This document shows positions 41,421 to 55,000 of a stretch of DNA of 64,000 nt, piece by piece. The stretch comes from Lunularia cruciata. Lineage: Eukaryota; Streptophyta; Marchantiopsida; Lunulariales; Lunulariaceae. Under the pieces are notes generated by a model. The model saw only the letters and a list, made by a program, of their open reading frames with translations, made no database searches and had not been told where the DNA came from. The stretch lies in contig OX419761.1 of NCBI GenBank assembly GCA_948567375.1, forward strand, positions 46,936,501 through 47,000,500. The letters run 5' to 3'. The translations under genes were made by a program, and so were the position numbers. Within the stretch, counting starts at the first letter, position 1, and every line of letters begins with the position of its first letter.

Positions 41421-42509
41421 AGCCTACCACATTCACAAGACCGTCCGGCAAAAGGAACATCTCACTCTGCCTACAAAGTATAATAAGATCCTCTGCAGAA
41501 ATTTCTCACCTTGCCTACAAATGGACTTCTAAACTGACTATTTGTATCACAGTGATCATCCCCAGCAGTCGCTGTCCTGAGATCTCAACCGCTATACAGC
41601 TATAAAATAGTTGTATTGTACACAATGGCCATGAGTGTGTTTACAAGTTCTTTTAGTCCAAAGTTGGACAACATGGGTAGTGAATTGCAGTTCAGATTTT
41701 AGACTTTTAAGGGTAATGAATTGAAATTTGTGAAATATTGTATAGATATCCATAGTCAAGATTTGGTGCAAAACTAAATAATTTTATAAAAAATTATAGT
41801 TAGAAATTTTTAGAATAAAATTAAAATAAATCATTTTTATTTTATATCACTGGATTTTATAGGATCACCCTTGGCAGTAAGAAGCTACAGGTAGTGCTTT
41901 AGATCCATAAAGATGTTTATTGTTACAAATTTTTCCTATAAAACGTCATTGTACTCCCGCACGCTACCCATAAAATAAATTTTACGATCTACCTATAAAC
42001 TGTTTTACTGATTCCTACGGCAGCTGTGAAAGCCTAAATCTGAAACCCCCTAATGTGTGCCGAGATCGATCCGTCTTCTTTGCAACCATGTGAGGTCTTA
42101 TATAGTAACGACTTATATCACAATGCAGTTTATGCCGATCGAAGTGGAGTGAAGAAAGAAACGTAAGCACTGTGCCATTCAATGATCCAGAGATATCATC
42201 GGACGCAATGGAGTTGAAGGGCTTTGTTGTTAGGACTATGTAATGGACTATGTAATGGAGGAATGTTCTAACCTTCTAAAATAGTCATTCAGGCAGCCCC
42301 AGAAAGTATCCAACCTTGAACCTTTTCACCACTCATGTCCTCGTTGATTTAGTAATGCAAAGTCCGTCTGCCAATTCGTCTCTCAGTTGTCTGCTATCAG
42401 TCAGTATAGTGATGATATGCAAGATTCCAAAGACATTCATGTTTCGAATTGCATATCTTCAGCATCTTGAGAACTGATTCTTGCTTCACAAAAGGTACCA
42501 AACTATTTG
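41421..42509. other. Unassigned DNA
   Basis: No coding capacity beyond short chance frames. Nothing recognised. Confidence 0.5.
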
Positions 42510-42620
42510 AGAGCCACTATTGGGGCTTAGCCCCATGTTACCTTTTTTGTCTCTCCCTTGTACGGCTTGATAGGGTCTTCCCATCTTTCGTTTTTCCTAC
42601 GCGGTCGCCTTTTTCGAATT
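42510..42620 (+). repeat. LINE 3' tail relic (plus)
   Basis: About 110 bp closely similar to 63,030-63,145, containing TTGGGGCTTAGCCCCATGTT and ending near GCGGTCGCCTTTTT. There is no coding part upstream, so it is either an extremely 5'-truncated LINE or the tail of a SINE that uses the LINE machinery. Confidence 0.7.
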
Positions 42621-45600
42621 TGAGAGCCACTAGTACTCTTATTGCCCTTTCCAACAACCTTATCTACTTCTATCACGAGACGAGAAAGCCATCTGAAGTT
42701 CAAGGGATCGATGAAACCTGAGTGGCATCGTATGGCAGGCGATCAAACTTTCGGATGGCATGATTACTCATACTGGTAGTAAGTAATTTCAGCAGACTCA
42801 TGCAAACGCACTCTGCGTATTGAGGTCCAATCCGGTGCCATCTACATCAAATACAATCTTATTTTTAACATTTTCAATGGTTATTTTTCAACTTTTGGTC
42901 CCTCCTTCATAACAGACTTTGCATTTTTCTAGACTACTGAAATGTATAAAAGCTGTGTCCTCTAACTGTAAGCTGACAGATTGATCATTCAATTCTCCAC
43001 TTGAGAGCTTGGAGTTACATTCAGGTAGAAGTTGCAGATGGAAGAAGTTATCTTCTAGGTTCGTTCATGTTGTTGGCCCTTGCATTTAGCTCTCCACCAA
43101 CTTCTTCAAGTCATAGTGTCTCACATTCATTCCCTACCTTTCCTCTCCCACGTGATGGATGAGATATGTTCCTGAGCTTTATAGTCGATAGGGGCCTGTT
43201 ATTGACAAATGATGTTACTGTGCGCTTGCAAGCTGGAGTTTCCTCAATCGTAGCCAACAGCTAAAGTTCCATCAGATACTGTTGATTACAACCCCCAAAG
43301 ATGAAATTACTCCAGGCTTGAATTTGAAAGAATGCGGCAGATCCCAAATTTGCCAGTACCAGTGAACGTATCATAGCAGTTCTTCGGAGACGAATATATG
43401 TCCATGCAGAAAGAAGCCCAGTGTACTCACAGTGACGAAATCCAGATTCCTCGAAGAAAAGAAATCGACCAAATGCCACTCAATCTCCAAAACCTCTTCC
43501 CGAGGAAGTCCTTTGGACTCAAGAGCTCTTCCTATAGTACTAGATTTATGCGCCACATGGATGCCGTCTTGTCAATTTTCAGACAAAACATCTTTCAGGT
43601 TCTGTAGCTGAATTTATTCAGAAGATCGAGATGATGCGGATCAGTGTATATTGTTTGCACGATGCGTATATTGTGACTCAGAAAATCGAATTACTCCGGT
43701 TGATTCTGATGATTCTATATTATATGTATAGGACCGTCAGTGGTTTGTAAAGCATAGGATCAGAACCTTTATCTGGTTACGTACAAATTACAGCATGTTG
43801 TGAATGAAGGCACTCCATAATGGCGGTCAAGTCTATTATTATCGATCCGTAAGTTGTCAATGTTTTCACAAGTTAAGGTAGAATCAATTGGATTAAATTC
43901 TTTGCATGGTATGCAAAATAAAGTGAAAAACGATAGATGATATGGTATGACATCTAATAAACATAAGATAGAATAACTTATGTTTTAGCAGACAAATGAA
44001 TATTCACAGGGTTAGACTGTTGTGATTCATATCCTTGTTATAGTGAAGATTTTGCTATGTTATGAATAATTATATCCTTACGTTATAGACCTTTTCATGA
44101 GCATATAGCTCTCTTTATGGTACATCCACTTTATTTCTTGTATATAAACTCATTCGTGTTATGCATATTATAAGTCTTTTCATGTAATATGCATGTCTTC
44201 TATATGTTACGTCTATCCTTTCATTTATATTATTTACTTATACATATTTTTAAATTGTGCAATTTAAAATTAATTTAGGCATTCAGTAAATTAGGCATCA
44301 ATTAAATTAATTAATTAAAATTAGGCATCAATTTTAGGAAATCTTCTATAAGAGATTAGGTATCAGACTGGACTCTAAGTACCATGCCCAAGGAAGGAAA
44401 ATCACATTGTATATCCAGAATAACACCCGTTACTAGGGTAGGTACCTAGGGGACGGGGGGCGAAAACGTTCCTGGGGATGGGATAACGGACGGAAACCAT
44501 GGACGAAACTATGTTTGGAGATGGAGACAACGGATGAAACTAATTAAGGCGACAGGACGGACATAATTATTGTTGGAGACGGGAGCAAAAGGTGGGGAGA
44601 AGTACTATATATGTTTTCGAGAGTCCCTTTGGCCCTGTGCATCATTCCCGGGGCTAAACTAGTCGGTGATTATAGTGTGACAAATAGAGTTACACGCAAT
44701 TTTTTGGATTAAGAACCATAAGTAGCATTTCTAGAAACAGGGTTTGAATTTGAATATCAATTGTGGGTTGAAATTCTTGATGATTGAAACACATTAGGTT
44801 TTTGACTCCTTTTTTATGTCAATTTGAAGAGCTTCTCGTTGAACCCAAAAGCCATTTAATTTATGTATCGACAACATTAACATTAAGACCATGCAAAATT
44901 TAATAGAGGCGCGGAAGTTATGATAAGGGTATTCTGATTTCTTCAAGGTTTCTATTTTATGTAAATGATTATAAAATGTAAAAAAGATGGAAATGATGTT
45001 GATAAGAAAATTATGATTTCTTCAAAGTTCTTATTTTTATGTATAACATTTATAAGCTGTAAAATCTTTTGGAAAATTTATCAGAATTTCTTAATTTGAA
45101 GTGCAAACTAAAAATCTACTTTAATTTATGATAAAAAATTTCAAAATATGATTTTTTAATGATATTAATCTTACTGGGAAGCTCTTTGCATTTGAGGTTG
45201 GGAGGAGAATAAGAACACCTCTAATTGGTTAAATGACTAGAAATTTGGAAAATTTTCTTGCTTCTTTAGGTACACTATTTTATGGTTTATAAAATAAAAT
45301 GCATCAAACCCTAATAAAAACTACAAAATTATTTTCATTAGATATTCTTAGATCAAACTACTTATGAAATAGGAAAATTTTACATCAATTACCTTAAATT
45401 TACCTTTCACAAATTCAAGTTCCAAATTCATGTATGCAAAAGGAATGCAAAACATATATCTAAACCCTTCAATGTTACTTTTAACAAATTTGGACTTAAA
45501 ATCAATCAATACCAAAAAATAATCCAAAAACTAAACCTTACTATGACCTTGTGATTTTGATCTACATGAACATTAGTCCTAAATTGAAGAATATTATTTT

Positions 45601-46019
45601 AATATTCCAATTCCTATCCAAGAATATACACTAAAGCTCCAATCTTTTCCTTCCATTTTCCTTCCATCTATATTTTATTATATGTAGTAACACCAATAGG
45701 GAATCCAAAATCAAATGTGCAGTAAAAGACTAACCTTATCCATTACCCAAACTGTTTGTGTTTACTACATCTTCCAACCTAATCCTTAAACTCTCCAAAT
45801 TGTTTGAGATATACCTTGAGAAGGAAGAAATTATTTGATTCTTCCTTATATTTTATCAACCATTATTGACTCAAACTTAGATAGAGGTATGCTATAATGA
45901 GATCATCATCTTTAAAAACTTGTTGCTTATGGTTTTATTGAATATGTTAAATTAAATTTGAGCAAGTTGAAAATCTAAAGCATTTGCATAAGCCTAGCCC
46001 CAAAGTAATCAAGTTCACC
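42621..46019. other. Unassigned DNA, possibly the least repetitive part of the window
   Basis: 42,700-43,900 has more balanced base composition and overlapping short frames on both strands (minus 43,261-43,556, plus 43,398-43,607), none with a domain I recognise. 44,440-44,640 is G-rich with repeated GGACGG/GGAGACGG motifs. The rest is AT-rich with nothing to report. Confidence 0.45.
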
Positions 46020-46148
46020 ACTTTCATTGATAAGGAGTAAATTCTTCTAAAACTACATCCCATACAGAAACAAGAATGATGGGAAAACCACATCAACCCG
46101 TACAACAATTAAACCTAAGAATATAGAAACAAGAATGATAGGAAGACC

Positions 46149-46866
46149 TGTAACACCCATTTGTGCATGTGTGTGGTATTGTGATATTTAGCTTGGTATT
46201 ACACTTGAAAGATATTATTTATATAGAGATAAAGGATGGTTCTACATTAGTCATGATTAGTTAGAGTTAATCATAGCTAAGATAGAGTGGACCTTACTTT
46301 GGAGGAAGTGGAAAAGATGAGCACCACTATTTGGATTCTAGTGTGTTGACTTGGTATTATTCCTAGGTGTTTGGCTTTGAGGAAAGAGTTGGGAACTCTT
46401 GGGCCCGCAAGCTTTTTTTTGGATTCTTCTATAGTCCAAGGATAGCCCATGTGAAGGAATCCTTGACTTAGTGTTTGGGTCAAGATAAGATCACATGCTA
46501 ATGGAATATGCCCATGTGAATGGATATTCCTTTCTATTTTTTGACTTTACTTGACTTTTAGTCTAGTAAATTGAGTTACTATGGTAATTAGTAACTTTGG
46601 TGTGTAACTATTTCACAAGTATATAAATAAGGGGTCAGGAGGTACTCATCATCCTTTCATTTGCAACTATCTCTCTCATTGAGTTCTCTAGTGAGCAATG
46701 TCTTGAGTCTTGGAGTGTTAGCCTTGGAGGAGTATGATGGAGTTTCTCCATCATACTCCTCCAAATAGCCTCCTCCAAATTGGGATTCCTTGCCTTCTTA
46801 GTCCATGGTGCTCTACCATAATAGCCATCAAAGGTTCATCCTGAGTGAGAGACAGGCCGGCTCACA
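46149..46866 (+). repeat. Family A solo LTR (718 bp) inside LINE copy 3
   Basis: TGTAACACCC to GGCTCACA with perfect 4-bp duplication GACC (46,145-46,148 and 46,867-46,870). It is longer than 692 bp because of an inverted duplication near 46,745. Confidence 0.93.
46724..46764. repeat. 19-bp perfect hairpin inside the solo LTR
   Basis: Arms 46,724-46,742 and 46,746-46,764 are exact reverse complements with a TTT loop. The left arm is normal LTR sequence (GGAGGAGTATGATGGAG); the right arm is an inserted inverted copy. Confidence 0.9.
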
Positions 46867-47880
46867 GACCACAACTCAAAATATTATGATTAAACCTATG
46901 AGGCAAATAAGACTAAGCTCCAAATAGCATCATAAGGAGATCCTACTATAGCTAGGATGTCAAAGCTATCTAAAAAAACATTGTGTTTATGATGCATAAC
47001 CACAACATCCATTACTTTAACTTGATCATCTTTGAAAATTTATAATTTTATCCTACCTCATATAGTCTATAAAGCATTGAAGCTTCATCTAAATGAAGTA
47101 TCACTCTTGCATTCTATGAAAAAATTGTATATATATAATGGTATCATAAGTAGCAAAGGACAAAAGATCATGTCTATCCTATTGTATCTGAGATAGTACC
47201 ACACTTACAAGTAAATAATGAGGAAGTAAATGTGTGAACAAAACTTAAGTAGAACCATAGTGCTATAAAGAAAGTAACTAATGCATCTAAGATAATGCTA
47301 CACTTATCAATAAATAGTAAAGAAGTAAATGTTTGAACAATAGGTTTGTAGAAATCTATTGTTATAAAGAAAGTAGTTGATGCATGTCGGAATGCATTAA
47401 TACAAAGTAAAGCTAAGATCCAAGAGACAACACATTTGCCTTAGCAAAAGAAGAGACATGTAACATAAGGAATGGATGTATCGACTAAGAGATTGTGTAG
47501 AGCATGCTGAAACTATATGTACATCAAGAAGATTTAAAAACTCTAATCCAATCTAAAGGCAAAGAAGCAACACATAGAAGATCATCTCATGTTTGTGTGC
47601 AACAATCCATCACTCATTTGTCATAATAGTATCAAGAGATTAGAAAATCACTCCTCCATCTCAATCACCTATACCTACAAGACTACAAAATCAATAACAA
47701 CTACCAAATCAGAGGAAAAAGGTGCAAAGAATGCACCACTATCCAAAAATCCTACAAGTATTATCTCCTCAATAGATAGTAACTCTCTACATGAGATTGA
47801 TAGAAATGTTTGTCCATTATAAAACTTTCAAGGGTGTTTGGTCTAATGATATCACCAAAGATTCTTACAATCCTGCTATT

Positions 47881-48849
47881 AAAGGCTCTAAAATGTGAAA
47901 TTAAGGTTAGAGAAGAGTAATCTTTCTACTTACTAGTCAATTTGAGATTGGTACGAGAGTAATTACTTTAAGATGAGAGTGAATATCTTCATTTTTTTGA
48001 GGTTTGGAGTGATGACATTACTCTTATGGATACCTTGATACATCCAATCACATGCATTTTTAGTTTATTAAAAGTTTGTAAGGTGATCTAGTCTTGAAAT
48101 ATCTTCTATCTTTCTGCTTTATCCTCGCTTATCCTTCTTTTATCATGGTGTGTTTTATCCTTTTGTACCTTGATGTGTTCTTCCATCATTCTTCTTCTTG
48201 TTATATTATGCAATCACCTTTCTCTCATCGATTCTCAAAGCTTCTTTGAGTTATGTGTTGGTGCTCTCAAAATAAGTCAGAATTTTGGCCTTATGGATCT
48301 ACTTGTCCTTGGTATTCAGACTTGATAAAATAGCATTAATATGATCATGTCCATTTTTTCCTATTTGGAATAGCATGGTTGTAATCCTTTGAGCTATCCA
48401 ATATACGATTGAGAAACTAGTCTTGTAGTTTAATGAAATTAATTGGAAAATTAACAACAATGCCCTTGTAAGTGTGGAGTTTATCAAGTTTTGGTGGGAT
48501 AATAAGCCAATTTATTTTTTGTTTGAGTACAAAGCACACTAAATGCAATTTAATTTGAGATAACTATGGCTAAACAAGTAGAATTTATAGGTAGTTGTAA
48601 ATGGTCAATAACTAAGCAAACTCATAAATTAATTTTCATGTATTTGAAATCTTGGATCATAGTAACTATAAAAAAGACTCACTTTTGAGGTCTTTGACTC
48701 TCCCTTTTTATTTGCACTTTTTAGTGCACTTGTATTCTTCTTTTTCTGTTTCTTTTGTGTATATATTTGGACCTATAGTGCTTTTCATCAATTCCAAAGA
48801 GACTCCTTCAGAATCTTGTCTATCTCCTCCATAGATTACTCAAAAAAAA
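47881..48849. other. Unassigned AT-rich DNA between LINE copies
   Basis: No gene or element recognised; several pyrimidine-rich runs. Confidence 0.5.
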
Positions 48850-48957
48850 GGCAATTGTGTAGAAAACACAAAGGAAGGGAAGATCCATCAAGCCATACAA
48901 GGATGAAAAAAAAGACGTAAAATGGGGCTAAGCCCTAATATAATTGGTATGAGAAAT

Positions 48958-51337
48958 CTACCTTACTACACTTAATGTGATTCCTCTCCTATGGATTGCA
49001 CTAGCCAATACTCGTCGTAAAGCAATGGACACATATTGTCTAAAATATAAAGTATATTGTGAGAGTAATACACCATGATGTCTAATATAATATGCTCTTG
49101 TGCACTCCTTGACAAGTGTGTCAAATGCCACATCCATCACTCCATAGAATTTCAAGGCTAGAAGAACAAAGAAGTGACCTTGTTGCATACTCTTACACTT
49201 GGAGACCTTACCTACTGCAGCTCTGCTTGCTGCCAATCCAAGGAGATGAGTAATCACTTCCTTTGAAACAAAATTACACGCGGGATCCATGACAACATTT
49301 GCTATTGTCACCTGATCATCTTGGACCAAGTATAAGTTTGCAATGACTAATGTTGACTACAAAGCATACAAACTATTCCTCCAAGCAAGGTATCCATTCT
49401 CTTGGGCCATAGCAAACGCTATATCCTTAATGGCATCATGTGTAGCTATCCTCTATCCTCCAAAAGTACATTGTGTCATATGGACTACTATTGCATCTAA
49501 TGTAGAACCACACTCACAAGTGAGTAATGAAGATGCAGATGACCAAACCTATGCGGAACTTCATTGTTGTAGAGAAGGTATCTAATGCGAGTCAAAATGC
49601 CCTAATGCATGGTCAAGATAGTGTTCAAGAGCATGCACCCTTGCCAAAGTAAGAGCAAAGATGTGTTGTAGTAACCCAAGGAATGGATGATGTCAACTAA
49701 GAGAGAATACAGCATATTGAACTTTCCACTCTATCAAGGAAGCAGAGGATGAAAGGTCATCTTTTGCTCATGGAGATAGACCATCTCTCATCTATTTTAA
49801 TAACATTTGGAGATAAAATGATCCTTCCTTCACCTTAGTCACATATGTCTCCCAAGACTAACCTATCAAAAACTACAAAACAAGAGGAAAGTAAAGATTT
49901 TGAGAGAGCCCAACAACCCAAAAATGTTATAGGTGCCATCTCTTCTATAGACAGAAAATCTACTTCTCCACACAAGATTGGTAGAGATATCTATCTACAT
50001 GCCAAATCCCCTACCACACAGACAAATGTCTCTTTTCCAAATGATATCACCAAATATTTCATAGTTCTCCTAGGAATCAAAAGCTCTAGGAATGTGATAG
50101 GAGGGTCAAGGAAGGGAGAAACATGCAAAAAAGGTAAGTTGGTTGACGGGCAATACATCATGGAGAATATATGAAATGCCACTTGTGGATCTTCTAGTAG
50201 GGGCAAGTCATTATAAGGAGAATATAATTTGTAACAGTTGCATCTAACAATTGTGTGACAAAATCCTAGGATCCTATTGACATTCCAAGAATACTTCATC
50301 CATATGTAGATGTGATACATACCTTTAGAAACTCAAGGTGGTGAATAATACCTAAAGGGGACCATGCTCTACACTTTGATACCTTGATTCTCAAGCATAT
50401 AAGATGAAGCTTGGTAGTCAAGTGGTCAAAGGCATGTCTAATCTCATCTATAGGGCACACAATGTGTGTATCATCTACCAAGGACAGAAATACACAACTT
50501 AGCATGGCCATAGTAGTAGATAAGAGAGCTCTAAAGTGAACCATGGCAAATAAAGGTCCCCCTAAAAGACTCCAAGATGGTGACTCCCTCTTGTGATAAA
50601 CTATCCTGGTAGGAAAGGGAAGCAAGAGAACCATAAGGGGACCACATAAAGGAAATAAGATACGCCAAGGATCCACATGCCTCCCTAAGCTCTCTAAAGA
50701 TAGATGCATGTAAGATGTTATTAAAAGTGCTCTCAATATTCATCTTTAGGACTATCCACTTTGAAGAGATATCTAGGAGTGCCCTAATACCTATAGATAT
50801 AATCTCATAACTTCCAATTGTAGCTACTCCAAAATGATAGGAATTGAGGTGTTATCAAAAGTGAGAATGATGCAAAAGATGCAAAAGGACAATGACACGG
50901 CTAACCAAATGCAAAAAGACCTTTCTAATAGAAATTGGTCTTATTCTCCCATGTCCTTCACTATTGTGAGAAGTAGACTAGCACCTAACATTCAGTTAAT
51001 TGATGTTAGGAATATCTTCCCTTGCTACTACTACAGCCATTTGAAATAAAATGATCATTTTCCTAAAAGTAATTTTTATATACTCATATACCATCTTTGA
51101 CAAGCTTCTTAAGGAGAGGCATGTGACAATGCATATTTTTTGTGCAAAAGCAATCTATCTAGGCATAAAAGTTGCTCAAGTTGACGATCTAATATCTCTA
51201 ATGGTACTCTCTCTACTACCATAAGATTTAGTAAGCATAAGGAAGAGATAATGTTATCAATAGGACTAGGTATATACAAAGGGTGTAGAATTTTTCTACT
51301 CTACTCTCCAGCTTGATGCAATATTCTATATTATCAT
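48958..51337 (-). pseudogene. LINE copy 2: RT and restriction-like endonuclease
   Basis: Minus-strand frames, separated by stops, give RT (NIESTFNNILHASIFRELRE, 50,743-50,690; the active-site region reads SLVDDTHIV near 50,480, where copy 1 has SLADDTHIV). They also give the endonuclease C-terminus (DDQVTIANVVMDP, GKVSKCKSMQQGHFFVLLAL, 49,329-48,958). The catalytic-type Asp of TIAN is lost, so it is inactive. Confidence 0.8.
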
Positions 51338-51807
51338 TGTAACAATATGGAGTTTAGCAACAAAGTTAGTCAAGGCTAACAAAGTAACAAATGGGCCAAA
51401 TTAGCCTAGAATATCCTAGAAGTATCTAAGAAGTTACTTGGTACCCTCCCAAGTATGGATTAATGTGCATGCCAAGTGGCAACTTCTAAAAGGAAGCTTC
51501 TTAGGAAGCTTCTTTGCTAGCTTAGCTTGCATCTCAAGTAGGTAGCCTCTAGAAGCTTCTAACTAGCTTAGCTAGTACGCCAAGTAGGCCACTTTTAGAA
51601 GAAGCTTCTTGAGAAACTTCCCAATTAACTTGACTTGCACTCCAAGAAAGCAGCTCAAGGAAGCTTCTTGAGAACCTTCCCAAGAAGCCTTGTATGTTCC
51701 CTATAAATACCAAAGCCAAAGCTCATATTAGGTATTTGGAATTTCCTACAGTCAAGTGTCCCAATCTTCCATTCTCCTAATTTTCTCCTTGGTTTTGGTC
51801 CTTTACA
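51338..51807 (+). repeat. 5' LTR of element C (470 bp)
   Basis: TGTAACAATATGG to CCTTTACA. It contains TATAAATA at 51,702-51,709 and many GAAGCTTC blocks between 51,480 and 51,690. Confidence 0.92.
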
Positions 51808-51808
51808 T

Positions 51809-51820
51809 TGGTATCAAAAG
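51809..51820 (+). other. Primer-binding site of element C (initiator-Met tRNA)
   Basis: TGGTATCAAAAG, one base after the LTR, matches the complement of initiator methionine tRNA (TGGTATCAGAGC) with two mutations. Confidence 0.85.
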
Positions 51821-52077
51821 TAAAATGGGATGGATGGAATTTATGGACCACCAAATCTATTTCTACCAAACCATTGGGATTTTTGTATCTAGGTACCTGC
51901 CTAAGCATCATTTCACACACTTCATCATCTTATTCTTTGGGCAAAGTTTTATGAATATGATCACCTTGTCTGAGGAACCCTTGGTACTTCCAATTGTAAC
52001 TTATGGAGCGGTGGACGTGTTGCATCTATGTGTTAATAAATTAGATAAATTAAGAGTAGTGTGATAGAATAGTAGTG

Positions 52078-55000
52078 ATGGCAGCAATGCTTGAGGTTAT
52101 CATTGTTATGCAGTAAAAAATCAAACACCTTACTTGATTGATGGATGAATGAGACCATCAATGACAAGAGAATATAGAGAGAGCATTAATTCAAGAAGGA
52201 GAAGATCAAATCTGATTTCCAAAACCCAAGGTATTTGAAGGCAAGAATCTTCTGAGTGTAGTGGAGAATTATGTTTGACTGTGAATGTTATTTTGAAGCT
52301 ACCAATCTTCAAGATGAAGAGAAATAGATTCTCTTGGCTTCTAGCCAATTGGATGGAGTAGCAAAGCTATGGTGGCAATTCCAAGTGGAGCAAGTTGAAC
52401 CGCAATTTGTTGCACCAATCTTGACTTAGGCATAATTCAAGAGTACAATAATTGGTCAATTCCAAGCTATACATACCACAGTAGTTGCACGAGATAGGTT
52501 TGCAGAGTTGAAGTAGATTGGCTTTGTAAGAAGTTAAATCATGCAAATCCAAAACACCATCATGCAAATTCTAGATATACTAGAAAGTGAAGCTTTGGAT
52601 CTATTTTTTAGGGGCTTGAAGTCACAAACCAAATTAGAGATAACTATGCAAGAGCTAAGTCACTTGGAGGAAGCCACACGATTGGCCAAACATTTTGATT
52701 CCTTGGTTGCAACAACTTGGTCTTGACCTTGACCTCCACAAAACCTACCAATACATTATACATGGGTGGAGGAGCCGGCACAATGGAGATTGTATCATTC
52801 AACAAAGATCACTTTGCACTATAGATATAGAAACATTATGACAAAACAAAGGTTGTTTTTATTATCACCAAATTAGATATCGCATTGTTGAATGTCCACT
52901 CAAGAATGTGCGACCTCAACAAGTTGCCCAGATGGAGTTTGTGGATCAAGGAAACAAGGAATCCCAATAGGAGATTTCAAACCGCCTATTGGGAACTCAA
53001 TTAGTTCCAATGGGATCAAAGGCTTGACCTACGCAAGTTTGCTTCACTTGTAAGGTATAATATTGATCATGATTGTAGGATTTTGGTTGATTTTAGAAGT
53101 TTGGATTTTTAGAAGTTTGCTAATTGCATGTCCATGCAATTAGCAAAGGAATTACATATTCTAATCAAGCCAATAATTGGAAGTAGATTGATGATGGTGG
53201 ATGATAGAAAGGGTTTTGCATTCCTTACCTCATATTTTGTTACATTTAGGATTAGGAAGGAGTATTTGGAGTGTATGAGTTTTGTAGTGGCACCTATGCA
53301 CTATGATGTCATTTTGGGTTTTCCTTGGCTTGAACATCAAAAAGTTCAATTTGATTGGACCCAGCAACAAATTCAAGTACAAATCTAAGGTAGGAATTTC
53401 TGATTAGGTTGTTTGGCATCTTTGAGTAAGACACCTAAAAATAATCAGTCCTAAGATGGGAAGATTGTGAAGAAAGCAGCCATAGAGCAAGCTTTGAACA
53501 AAGATAAGTTCCTGGATGGAAAGTTTGTTAGTGAAGCAACTATAGAGCAAGTTTTGGAGGAAGATAAATCTGTTTTTGTGGTGTGGATCAAGCTAATTGC
53601 ACAAGGAGAATCTGAGGAGGGTCAAGAGCCTCATCAAGCAATGTTTGATCAAATAGTTCAAGAATTTGAATATGTGTTTTTGGATGATCTGCCAAAGAGA
53701 TTACCCTCCAATCCTAGTATGCCTTTCAAGATTGAGTTATTTCCAAGGAGTACTCTAGTGAGTAGACCAATCTGTTTGCTCTCACCAAAGGAGTTGGAGG
53801 AGTTGCAAATAACACTTACGGAGTTGTTAGAGAAGAATTTCATATGACATTGTACATCTCCTTGGGGAGCATCAGTACTATTTGTTCCAAAGAACAATGG
53901 AGGACTTTGTTTCTATATTGATTACCATGGGTTCAATAAAAAAATAGTGAAGAATGCATATCCCTTGCCTCAAATTGATGACTTGCTTGATCAATTGAGT
54001 GGAGCATGATACTTCTCTAATTTGGATCTTTGTAGCGGCTATTTGAAAATCTCCATTGATAGGAAGGATGTGAAAAAGATTAGCTTTTGCACAAGGTATG
54101 GGCATTTTGAATGGAGAGTTCTACATTTTGTGCTCACTAATGCTCCAACAATCTTCATGGGTTAGATGCATCGAGTGTTGGATGGACTATTGGATTGGTA
54201 TGGTGGTGTTCTTGGATGATATTTTAATCTATAGCAAGATGGAGGTACAATATTCCAATCATGTGTGAGAAGTCCTAATGCGACTACATCAAAGGAAGTT
54301 TTATTGCAAGAAATCAAAGTGTGCCTTTTGGAAAAAAAATGTCACCTTCTTAGATCACAAGATCTCATCAAAAGGGTTCAAGATGGAAGAGGAGAAAATC
54401 AAGGCCATTATTGATTGGCCTACTCCAAAGGATACCATAAAGGTGCAAGCATTTAATAGATTGGTAAGGTTTTACCAACATTTCATCCACTATTATGTAC
54501 ATGTGGTAGCACCATTGACCAACCTCTTGGAGAAAAACTCAAGTTTTCAATGGACTGCCAAGCATGAAGAATCATTCTAGAAGCTGAAACATATGGTGTC
54601 TTGAAGACCCATTCTACAACTATATGATCCTCAAACTACCTTGTGTGGTTGACTTTGATGCTTCTAACTTTGCCATTGGAGTTATGTTGCAACAACAATT
54701 CCCAAATGGGTTACATCATATTGCCTTTGTGTCTCACCGAGCAAACACCATAGAAAGGAATTAATCTACATGAGATCAAGAACAACTAGCAATGGTATAT
54801 GCCACCAAGGTATGGAGGCATTATCTCTTTGGGAAACAGGTTATCATGCAAGTTTATTACAAATCCTTGTTGCAAACATTACATTTGGAACACATGAAGA
54901 TTCAACACCATTGATGGGAGGAGCAACTCCAATTGTTTGATATCAAACTTGAGCATAAACCCGATAGGTTCTATGTCATCCTTGATACACTATCATGATG

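Larger units (their letters stand above)
46020..47880 (-). mobile_element. R2-like LINE copy 3, 5'-truncated, split by a solo LTR
   Basis: The 3' tail (46,020-46,148) and the part after the solo LTR (46,867-47,880) align with the endonuclease half of LINE copies 1 and 2. A segment of about 110 bp covering the Cys/His and endonuclease entry region is present twice in tandem (about 47,185-47,285 and 47,285-47,395). The coding sequence is destroyed. Confidence 0.7.

Noticed and set aside
43261-43607. Overlapping frames on both strands, considered as a host gene exon
   Set aside because: Balanced composition but no recognisable domain, no clear splice sites and interrupted extensions in every frame. 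Left as unassigned.
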